This document shows, piece by piece, positions 7,275-13,469 of a stretch of DNA of 53,220 nucleotides. A program made the translations under genes and the position numbers. Positions within the stretch are counted from its first letter, which is position 1; every line of letters starts with the position of its first letter. The notes beneath the pieces are model-generated. The model ran no database searches, was not told the origin of the DNA, and saw only the letters and a list, made by a program, of their open reading frames with translations. This stretch comes from JAYENY01 sp964563465 (GTDB lineage: Bacteria > Patescibacteriota > Minisyncoccia > Minisyncoccales > PEYH01): contig CAZLVZ010000001.1 of assembly GCA_964563465.1 (NCBI GenBank), positions 1 through 53,220 on the forward strand, in the 5' to 3' direction.

Positions 7275-8201
7275 TTATTTTCTTTCCAAAACCTTAAATC
7301 CTTCTATTATTGAATCACAAACAAAATCTTCTATAGGTAAAAAATCTCCCTTAAGTTGAGATCTTTTGAGACAGGAATTATAAAAACGCTTTTTTTGCTG
7401 CTTAACAATGGCTGGTGGCAAATTGTTTGCCAACAACATTGCAGATAGAATTAATCTTCCTATCCTGCCATTCCCATCCGAAAAAGGATGAATTTTCTCA
7501 AAGCGACTGTGTATATTGGAAACATGAGTAATAATGTCATCGGTTCTGCGGTTAATGTCTTCGGCCAATTCTTTCATCAGCTGGGGAACTCTTAAGTAGT
7601 TAGCCGTAGGCACATATGTCCCAACAATGCGCACGCCGTGCCTTCTGTAGATTCCTGCATCTCTTTTTATTCCGTTCATTAAAATGCCGTGGAGTTTCAG
7701 AATCAACACTTCATTAATTTTATGCGACGGCAAACAAAGATAATCCCATAAATACTGCAAAGCAGCTTGGTGATTTTTTACCTCCAGTTGTTCAATAATA
7801 TCTCTATTTGGCAGAGCAATATTATCAAATAAAATCGCCATAGTCTCGTTCTCTGTTAAGGCACTCCCTTCTAATTTATTTGTATGATAGGTTAAAACAA
7901 GCAAAAATTGATCGTAAATATCAGAGTTTTTTACAATCTTCCCCAAAACATCTTTATATCTCTTGGATTTGTTTAATATAATTAACTTTTTTGCCTTCAA
8001 GGGATCTTCCGGAATATCTCTCTGGCCAGTATATCTAAAATATAAATTATTTATACTTTCTTCTGTTTTCTTTCGGGGCTTTGATTTTCCGTTAATCCAA
8101 CTATTAAAGGAAACAAAAGAAACGCCAAGTTCTTTGGCAAGCTTTTCTTGAGTTGAACCAGAAAAAATCCGAATAATTTTTAATTTATCTATAATGGTCA
8201 T
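7275..8201 (-). CDS. HTH-Fic family AMP-transferase
   Basis: Residues 1-50 form an XRE-type helix-turn-helix (TQEKLAKELGVSFVSFNSWINGKSKP). The rest is a Fic domain with the complete active motif HPFSDGNGRIGR (238-249), including the catalytic His. An inhibitory-helix motif of [S/T]xxxE[G/N] type, TNKLEG (107-112), lies N-terminal to the Fic core, which marks an auto-inhibited class II enzyme. Fic enzymes usually transfer AMP to hydroxyl side chains of target proteins. The HTH, and a palindrome placed in this gene's own promoter, suggest autoregulation as in toxin modules, although no separate antitoxin gene is next to it. The ATG sits about two bases from the predicted transcription start. 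Confidence 0.93.
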   Translation of the reverse strand: MTIIDKLKIIRIFSGSTQEKLAKELGVSFVSFNSWINGKSKPRKKTEESINNLYFRYTGQRDIPEDPLKAKKLIILNKSKRYKDVLGKIVKNSDIYDQFLLVLTYHTNKLEGSALTENETMAILFDNIALPNRDIIEQLEVKNHQAALQYLWDYLCLPSHKINEVLILKLHGILMNGIKRDAGIYRRHGVRIVGTYVPTANYLRVPQLMKELAEDINRRTDDIITHVSNIHSRFEKIHPFSDGNGRIGRLILSAMLLANNLPPAIVKQQKKRFYNSCLKRSQLKGDFLPIEDFVCDSIIEGFKVLERK

Positions 8202-8209
8202 ATAGTGTC

Positions 8210-8260
8210 ATTATGTGAAACTTTATAAAGTTTGTCAAACCACATACTTCTATAAAGTTT
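8210..8260 (-). promoter_or_regulatory. fic promoter with palindromic operators
   Basis: The minus strand has TTGACA (8233-8238), a 17-nt spacer and CATAAT (8210-8215). The spacer is filled by a perfect 16-bp palindrome AAACTTTATAAAGTTT (8218-8233). A second imperfect copy, sharing TATAAAGTTT (8251-8260), lies just upstream. A repressor bound here would block RNA polymerase. The HTH domain of the Fic protein is the obvious candidate, which is an inference. Confidence 0.72.
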
Positions 8261-8288
8261 AAAAAAGACCCGAGTTATGTCGGGTCTG
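8260..8288 (-). terminator. Terminator after mgsA
   Basis: Stem AGACCCG/CGGGTCT (8266-8272 with 8281-8287) is followed on the minus strand by TTTTT. It ends the mgsA transcript just before the fic operator region. Confidence 0.85.
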
Positions 8289-8301
8289 ATTGTGTTGGTA
8301 A

Positions 8302-8688
8302 CTACAGCAATTCCCTTAATAAATGTTCAAGGATACAGTCTGCCGTTTTCGCATTGAGGGCAAGTGGTATCTTTTCTGTGATACACATTCTTATTAATGA
8401 TTGGACATCGTGTTCGTGCCCATGGGCTGTTCTGGTGTCAACAAAAAAGATCAAGGCATCTATTTTATGTTCTAAAATGCTATAAGCTACCCTTATGTCG
8501 CCACCATTCGGACCGTGACCCAAATCTTTCACATTTAAGCCAGTGATTCGGCTAATTTCTTTAGCTGTGCCACCCGTCCCTACAAGGTTGAATTTTCGTA
8601 AACTCTCGTAATTCTGATTTGACCATTCAACTATCTTTAATTTTCTTCCATCGTGGGCAACCAAACCTATGACAATTTTCTTTCGCAT
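8302..8688 (-). CDS. mgsA: Methylglyoxal synthase
   Basis: The enzyme converts dihydroxyacetone phosphate to methylglyoxal and phosphate, a bypass of lower glycolysis. Diagnostic motifs are LVAHDGRK (His-12 in this numbering), LVGTGGTAKEI, HGPNGGDIRVA and FFVDTRTAHGHEHDVQSLIR, followed by IPLALNAKTAD. The catalytic Asp residues (GGD and EHD) and the active-site His are kept. I start it at 8688 (128 residues) because a strong AAAGGGGG Shine-Dalgarno sits 7 nt upstream. The in-frame ATG at 8730 would place that site inside the gene. Confidence 0.93.
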   Translation of the reverse strand: MRKKIVIGLVAHDGRKLKIVEWSNQNYESLRKFNLVGTGGTAKEISRITGLNVKDLGHGPNGGDIRVAYSILEHKIDALIFFVDTRTAHGHEHDVQSLIRMCITEKIPLALNAKTADCILEHLLRELL

Positions 8689-8741
8689 TATTAATCCCCC
8701 TTTGCGGATTTTTTTAAATCTTGTGTTCAAAAACTAACATT

Positions 8742-8809
8742 TCAAAGAGCTATTTCTTGTCTCCTTCCTTGAGACATTAGAATATTACCACCTTTTCTGA
8801 AAAAGTCAA
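8742..8809 (-). promoter_or_regulatory. mgsA promoter and leader with 11-codon upstream ORF
   Basis: On the minus strand TTGACT (8804-8809) is followed after 16 nt by TAATAT (8782-8787). The leader before mgsA is about 90 nt long. It contains a small ORF (8777 down to 8742, MSQGRRQEIAL). Nothing shows that the peptide matters; the long leader contrasts with the leaderless fic next to it. Confidence 0.5.
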
Positions 8810-8842
8810 GAGTTTCTCTTTTTAAGAATTGAGAAAAATCTG

Positions 8843-8916
8843 TGTCCCTGGCGCGATTTGAACGCGCAATCTTCGGCTTCGGAGGCCGATGTTCTGTCCA
8901 GTTGAACTACAGGGAC
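8843..8916 (-). tRNA. tRNA-Arg (anticodon CCG)
   Basis: The minus strand folds as a complete cloverleaf of 74 nt. Acceptor arms GUCCCUG and CAGGGAC pair fully. The anticodon stem UCGGC/GCCGA encloses the loop CUCCGAA, giving CCG, which reads the Arg codon CGG. The T loop is UUCAAAU within GCGCG/CGCGC. The discriminator is A and no CCA is encoded. The first 10 nt overlap the 3' end of the methyltransferase gene, whose TAG stop lies inside the tRNA. Confidence 0.93.
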
Positions 8917-9644
8917 TTTTCTGATTTCTGGGCAACTAAAAATATATTCTTGCCTTTTTTGGAACGCTCAAGAATTCCTTTTTCTTTTACAACAAATCCT
9001 ACGCGCTGAACTAATTTCTCTATCTCTCTCTCGGAAAAAATATGGATATATCTTTGTGTTAATATCTTTCTTTTACTATCTTTCCACGGATAAAAAATAT
9101 CTTTATAGTCAAGTTTTAACTTGCCGATTAATTTAAGTAGGGTATATTTGAATAAGAATCGTTTTGCTTTCGGATCATTGTTCAAATCCCAAACTGTCAG
9201 CACGAGTTTCCCTTTGGGTTTAAGAATTCTTTTAATTTCTTTCAAAAAATCCTTTCTGAATTTCCTTGATGGAATGTGGTGCAAAACGGCAAGACAAAAC
9301 ACTTTGTCAAAAAAATCATTTTGAAAAGATAGAGTCAATGGCTCGCTTACGCTAAATTTTCCGCTACAATATTTCTCTCTGGCAATCTCAATTAATTTCT
9401 TTGAAGTATCAATCCCATAATAATCCGCTTTGTCCCCGACGATCTCTAAAAGTCTGCCGTTGCCACAACCTAAATCAAGAATCTTTTCTCCTGTATTAAT
9501 ATATTTTTCTAAAATCGTAAAATCAGGGGGAATCCAATTTCTTTTTTTATTAAAAATATTGGCAATTTTATTATAATCGTCTTGATTCTTTTTTAATAAA
9601 AATTTTGCGTACTCTTGTTTCATAATATTTACCATTTCAGGCAT
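8907..9644 (-). CDS. Class I SAM-dependent methyltransferase
   Basis: A Rossmann methyltransferase of 245 residues (238 if started at the ATG at 9623). Motif I is ILDLGCGNGRLLEI, followed by the acidic end of strand 2 (YYGIDTS), motif post-II FDKVFCLAVLHHIPS and LKPKGKLVLTVWDLN. The C-terminal half (YKDIFYPWKDS, RYIHIFSEREIEKLVQRVGF) resembles the tRNA-wobble methyltransferase Trm9/ALKBH8 group. A tRNA substrate is therefore plausible but unproven. The gene reads directly into tRNA-Arg: its last three codons and stop lie in the tRNA acceptor/D region. A GC-rich hairpin stands immediately before the 9644 start codon. Confidence 0.85.
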   Translation of the reverse strand: MPEMVNIMKQEYAKFLLKKNQDDYNKIANIFNKKRNWIPPDFTILEKYINTGEKILDLGCGNGRLLEIVGDKADYYGIDTSKKLIEIAREKYCSGKFSVSEPLTLSFQNDFFDKVFCLAVLHHIPSRKFRKDFLKEIKRILKPKGKLVLTVWDLNNDPKAKRFLFKYTLLKLIGKLKLDYKDIFYPWKDSKRKILTQRYIHIFSEREIEKLVQRVGFVVKEKGILERSKKGKNIFLVAQKSEKSL

Positions 9645-9647
9645 TTT

Positions 9648-9680
9648 CTCTCCCGCCCTCCTGCTTGGAGGGCGGGAGAG
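9648..9680. repeat. GC-rich perfect hairpin upstream of the methyltransferase
   Basis: A perfect 14-bp inverted repeat (CTCTCCCGCCCTCC at 9648-9661, GGAGGGCGGGAGAG at 9667-9680) has a 5-nt loop. It is strikingly GC-rich for this AT-rich sequence and has no T-run on either side, so it is not a typical terminator. It ends 3 bp before the 9644 ATG, and its GGGAG could act as, or hide, a Shine-Dalgarno. Confidence 0.8.
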
Positions 9681-9763
9681 GGTGTGAAGATGTATTTTTG
9701 TTTCATAACATTTACTTACCGCTCCAGTCTTCTCTTATTAAGTAGTTGCGAAAGCGGAAAAAT

Positions 9764-11344
9764 ATGACAATAGAAGAAAAAATTATTATTGCCTTTTATG
9801 AAGAATCGATAAAAAATCGGGAAATTTTGGATAAATTAAAGCGCAAATTTGCTAAAAAAGAAAAATCTAAAATGTCCCCCAACTCCCTATTATTAAAAGC
9901 TTATCATGGCTTGATTAAAGATAAAAGAATTAAAAAAGATTTAAAAATAGAAGAAGTTTTGAGAATCAGAAAAATAAGGTCTCTTTCTGGAATTGTTGTT
10001 GTCTCGGTTCTGACAAAACCTTTCCCCTGTCCCGGAAAATGTATTTATTGTCCCAAACAGTTAGGTGCGCCTAAAAGCTATCTTAAGGGCGAGCCAGCCG
10101 TATCTCGCGCCATCTCTCTTAATTATAATCCCTATAAACAAGTTCAAGTTAGAATCAAAGCACTTGAAGCAACCGGACACCCAACCGACAAAATTGATTT
10201 AAGGATTATCGGTGGCACATGGTCTTTTTATTCTAAAAATTATCAAACTTGGTTTATAAAAAGATGTTTTCAGGGGGCAAATAATTATCTCAAAATAAAA
10301 AAAGAAAGAAAAACGTTAGACCCATTGCAAAAAGAAAACGAAACTGCAAAACATAGAATTATTGGAATAACCATTGAAACGCGACCTGACTTTATAAATA
10401 AAGAAGAAATCAAGCGACTAAGAAAACTTGGCGTGACAAGGATAGAACTCGGGGTGCAGAGCGTTTATAATGATATTCTAAAAATTAACAGAAGGGGACA
10501 CGACATAGGGGCAACAATCAAAGCAACAGAGTTATTAAAAAATGCAGGATTTAAAATTTGTTATCAAATGATGCCAAATCTCTTGGGCTCCAATCTAAAA
10601 CAAGACGAAGAAATGTTTGAAGAACTTTTTAAAAATCCAAAGTTTCAACCCGATTACTTGAAAATTTATCCTTGTGCCTTATTAAAAGAAGCCCCGCTCT
10701 ATAATGTTTGGAAAAAGGGGAATTACAAGCCATATACAACGGAAGAATTGCTCAAACTTTTAATTAAAATTAAAAAACTCATTCCGTATTATTGCCGAAT
10801 TCAAAGAATAATAAGAGACATCCCCTCTTATTATATAGTAGAGGGTGGAACAAAAACTTCTAACTTGCGACAGATAATAGCAAAAATTGCCGAAAAAGAG
10901 GGTTGGCGTTGTAAGTGCATAAGATGCAGGGAAATAAAAGAAAAATATGATCCAAAAGAAAAACTCTATCTTTTTAGAATAGATTATGAAGCATCAGGAG
11001 GAAAAGAAATATTTTTAAGTTTTGAAAATAGAGATAGAACTCATCTCTTTAGCTTACTTCGTTTAAGAATTCCAGGACAAACTGTTTTGCCGATTCTAAA
11101 AAATACAGCAATTATACGAGAACTTCACACTTACGGACAATTGGTTCCTGTTGCTAAAAAAGAAAAAGCTCCTCAACACAAAGGACTTGGTAAAAAATTA
11201 ATGAAGGAAGCGGAAAAAATTATTGAAAAAGAATTCGCTCTAAAAAAAATCGCTGTTATCTCTGGTGTAGGAGTTAGGGGGTATTACAGAAAGCTCGGTT
11301 ATAGATTAAATCAAACATATATGATAAAATTATTAAAGAATTAA
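9764..11344 (+). CDS. elp3: Elp3-family radical SAM/GNAT tRNA-modifying enzyme
   Basis: The enzyme builds the carboxymethyl group on uridine-34 of tRNA anticodons. The radical SAM cluster motif C-x3-C-x2-C is CPGKCIYC, followed by the Elp3 signature GEPAVSRAISLNYNPYKQ and HPTDKIDLRIIGGTW. The C-terminal third is the acetyl-CoA (KAT) domain, with ELHTYGQLVPV, GLGKKLMKEAE and GYYRKLGY. At 526 residues it is full length. I prefer the ATG at 9764 over the in-frame TTG at 9746. Elp3 is common in archaea and eukaryotes and patchy in bacteria, so transfer is possible. Confidence 0.95.
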   Translation: MTIEEKIIIAFYEESIKNREILDKLKRKFAKKEKSKMSPNSLLLKAYHGLIKDKRIKKDLKIEEVLRIRKIRSLSGIVVVSVLTKPFPCPGKCIYCPKQLGAPKSYLKGEPAVSRAISLNYNPYKQVQVRIKALEATGHPTDKIDLRIIGGTWSFYSKNYQTWFIKRCFQGANNYLKIKKERKTLDPLQKENETAKHRIIGITIETRPDFINKEEIKRLRKLGVTRIELGVQSVYNDILKINRRGHDIGATIKATELLKNAGFKICYQMMPNLLGSNLKQDEEMFEELFKNPKFQPDYLKIYPCALLKEAPLYNVWKKGNYKPYTTEELLKLLIKIKKLIPYYCRIQRIIRDIPSYYIVEGGTKTSNLRQIIAKIAEKEGWRCKCIRCREIKEKYDPKEKLYLFRIDYEASGGKEIFLSFENRDRTHLFSLLRLRIPGQTVLPILKNTAIIRELHTYGQLVPVAKKEKAPQHKGLGKKLMKEAEKIIEKEFALKKIAVISGVGVRGYYRKLGYRLNQTYMIKLLKN

Positions 11345-11354
11345 TTATAAAAAT

Positions 11355-12122
11355 ATGTTTGAATTTTTTGTCCCTGTATTAATTTTCTTCTTTGTTTTAT
11401 TTTTATCCGGCATAAGGATTATAAACGAATATGAAAGAGGCGTTATTCTAACTTTTGGTAAATATACTGGCACAAAAACGCCTGGCTTCCGATGGATTTT
11501 CCCTGCGATTCAAAAAATGATAAAAGTGGATTTACGAATTACCACGGTGGATGTGCCAAGACAAGAAGCAATTACAAAAGACAATCTTCCTGTTGGAGTT
11601 AACGCAGTTGTATATTTCAGAGTCCAAAAACCTGAATACGCTGTCTTAAAAGTAGAAAATTATCGCTATGCAGTTTCTCAATATGCTTTGGCTGCTCTAA
11701 GAGATGTCATCGGCGGGGTTGATTTAGACACTCTATTAGTAGAAAGAGATAGGGTTGCAACAGAAATTAAACAAATAGTTGATACTGAAACAGATCCTTG
11801 GGGCATAGACATCACGGCAATAAAAATGCAGGACATAGAATTGCCTGCGGGAATGAAAAGGGCAATGGCCGCCCAAGCAGAAGCAGAGAGAGAGAAAAGA
11901 GCAATTGTTATTAAATCAGAGGGTGAAATAACTGCGGCTAAAAATTTGAGTACTGCGGCCGGATTGCTTTCGTCAACGCAAGGCGGTTTATCGTTAAGAA
12001 CCTTGGGAACAATTGATAATTTACAGCCGGACCCATCAAAAACCGTTATCTTCGCTTTACCAGTAGAAATTTTAGAGGGATTTAGAAGTTTAATATCAAA
12101 GAAAAAAGATATTGCTGCTTAA
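11355..12122 (+). CDS. Slipin/stomatin-like SPFH membrane protein
   Basis: An N-terminal hydrophobic anchor (FEFFVPVLIFFFVLFLSGI) is followed by a band-7 domain: INEYERGVILTFGKYTGTKTPGFRWIFPAIQKMIKVDLRI, then DNLPVGVNAVVYFRV and a coiled region AAQAEAEREKRAIVIKSEGE. At 255 residues it matches bacterial slipins. These form membrane microdomain scaffolds, usually next to an NfeD protein, which is absent here. It starts 10 bp after elp3. Its stop overlaps, tail to tail, the stop of the next gene on the other strand by 4 bp (TTAA), with no terminator between them. Confidence 0.92.
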   Translation: MFEFFVPVLIFFFVLFLSGIRIINEYERGVILTFGKYTGTKTPGFRWIFPAIQKMIKVDLRITTVDVPRQEAITKDNLPVGVNAVVYFRVQKPEYAVLKVENYRYAVSQYALAALRDVIGGVDLDTLLVERDRVATEIKQIVDTETDPWGIDITAIKMQDIELPAGMKRAMAAQAEAEREKRAIVIKSEGEITAAKNLSTAAGLLSSTQGGLSLRTLGTIDNLQPDPSKTVIFALPVEILEGFRSLISKKKDIAA

Positions 12123-12901
12123 CGAACTTCTTTCAAAAATTCTTGGACTAATTTTACTGTTTGATCGCTTTTCTTGTAAAAAGCTCTCCAAAGAACAACA
12201 ATGTCAACATCATTAAAAATAGCTCTCTGAACTTCCTGAATAGTATCGCCACCGGCAACAGATAGCATTATGTCGTAATTGCTTTTAATCCGCTGAATCT
12301 CGTGATAGGGAATCTCTTTTTCTCGATTATAATCTTCCTCATCAACTCCTCGATGTAATATCACTACATCGGGGATTTGTTTTAACTGACGAAGAATATT
12401 CAAGGGAAAACCAACATTCATCATATCAATCATTGAATCTAATCCCAATTCCTTACATTTTTCAATAAAAGCGTCTAATGTTTCAATCGGAGCATATCCC
12501 AAAGCAGTTGCAGCGCTTGCTCCTCCTTGTTGGGCAATTTCAACTTCTGTCAATCCTCTATCCATACATTTAAGGTCAGCAACAATATATGGGACTATAG
12601 CTTTATTCTCTTGGTTTTGATTATCAATAATCCTTGTTCGCTGATTTTTCTTTTCTCTCAAAATTTTGTAAAGAGAAATTAGGTCCGTATCCTGCTTACT
12701 TTGAATCGTTACGCCCAGAACTCTTTGTTCCCACAATCTTTTTATTGTTCTTATGCCGTGAATCCCATAATTTTTAATAAAAGGAGTGCCAGCTTCAACA
12801 ATAATCCGTTCGTCTAAAGGAATTTTTGAAATAATGTCCCGAGCATCCTCTATCGTGCTATTAAGGGCAATTTGTAAATATTTCTTCTTTTTATTTAACA
12901 T
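12119..12901 (-). CDS. Hexulose-6-phosphate synthase-like (OMPDC/HUMPS superfamily) protein
   Basis: The start (YLQIALNSTIEDA, IIVEAGTPFIKNYGI) and the D-x-K-x-x-D motif VADLKCMDRG (109, 111, 114) are those of 3-hexulose-6-phosphate synthase and 3-keto-gulonate-6-phosphate decarboxylase, as are VVILHRGVDEED and LSVAGG. Two features differ. About 40 extra residues (63-104) interrupt the barrel before the D-x-K-x-x-D strand, making 260 residues instead of about 210. The last phosphate-binding segment, usually GGAI, reads WRAF. Phosphohexulose isomerase, the usual partner, is not next to it. Substrate is unresolved; an aldolase or decarboxylase acting on a sugar phosphate is the safest call. Confidence 0.75.
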   Translation of the reverse strand: MLNKKKKYLQIALNSTIEDARDIISKIPLDERIIVEAGTPFIKNYGIHGIRTIKRLWEQRVLGVTIQSKQDTDLISLYKILREKKNQRTRIIDNQNQENKAIVPYIVADLKCMDRGLTEVEIAQQGGASAATALGYAPIETLDAFIEKCKELGLDSMIDMMNVGFPLNILRQLKQIPDVVILHRGVDEEDYNREKEIPYHEIQRIKSNYDIMLSVAGGDTIQEVQRAIFNDVDIVVLWRAFYKKSDQTVKLVQEFLKEVR

Positions 12902-12929
12902 ATTTTTGGATTAATGATGTGGCTATATG

Positions 12930-13049
12930 TTAATTTTTATTTTTTTTGAATAACTTTCTTTTTATCTCGCATTTTTTAGAAATAAAACGAGATGGAGTTC
13001 TAAATTTTAATTTGCCTTTTCCTGCTTTTTTTGAAGAATATCTTTTCAT
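12930..13049 (-). CDS. Small very basic protein (39 aa)
   Basis: A short frame starts at the ATG at 13049 with CAGG just upstream and ends at TAA at 12930-12932. The product is about 40% Lys/Arg (MKRYSSKKAGKGKLKFRTP at the start, KRKLFKKNKN at the end). The composition resembles small ribosomal or nucleoid proteins, but I recognise no family. It lies after the terminator at 13070-13095, and TATTAT about 10 bp upstream could be its own -10. It is probably real, given the composition and clean ends, but unsupported by homology. Confidence 0.45.
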   Translation of the reverse strand: MKRYSSKKAGKGKLKFRTPSRFISKKCEIKRKLFKKNKN

Positions 13050-13069
13050 ACCTGTTTTAATCTATAATA

Positions 13070-13095
13070 TCAAAAAACTGGCCCTTAGGCCAGTT
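13070..13095 (-). terminator. Terminator after the 80-residue basic protein gene
   Basis: A perfect 8-bp stem AACTGGCC/GGCCAGTT (13076-13083 with 13088-13095) has a 4-nt loop and is followed by TTTTT on the minus strand. Confidence 0.85.
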
Positions 13096-13122
13096 AATTG
13101 ATTATTGATAATTAGTCGTTGA

Positions 13123-13365
13123 TCATTTCTTTTTTAAAATATTCTTCTTTGTTTTGATTGTCTTGGGCTTTTCTCCTGTCTTAGTTGTTGTTTTTTTCTT
13201 TGGCAAAACAGATTCCTTTTTAACGGGAATACTTTTATCAAATCTTTTATATAAATCCGCAATCATTTCTTTTTGTTTCCCCGAATCTGAAATTTCTCTA
13301 CGAATACGAGCTTTTTGAAAACGAATGAATTTTCTAACTGATTTAGATAACTTTTTCTTTTCCAT
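13123..13365 (-). CDS. Basic hypothetical protein (80 aa)
   Basis: The protein is strongly basic. The N-terminal half is amphipathic and helical (MEKKKLSKSVRKFIRFQKARIRR, then DLYKRFDKSIP). The C-terminal half is a Lys/Thr/Pro-rich tail (PKKKTTTKTGEKPKTIKTKK) like that of histone-like or RNA-binding tails. I do not recognise the family. It has its own terminator, and a plausible promoter lies in the 100 bp upstream (TGGACT, 17 nt, TAGAGT near 13405-13433). A role in nucleoid or ribosome binding is a guess from charge. Confidence 0.6.
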   Translation of the reverse strand: MEKKKLSKSVRKFIRFQKARIRREISDSGKQKEMIADLYKRFDKSIPVKKESVLPKKKTTTKTGEKPKTIKTKKNILKKK

Positions 13366-13469
13366 TTTTTTTAGATTATAAGAAGTTTTTATTGCTTAGA
13401 GACATTACTCTACCAGATATTCATAAAAAAGTCCAGAATGATTTTCCTTAATTATGGAATATTAATTTT

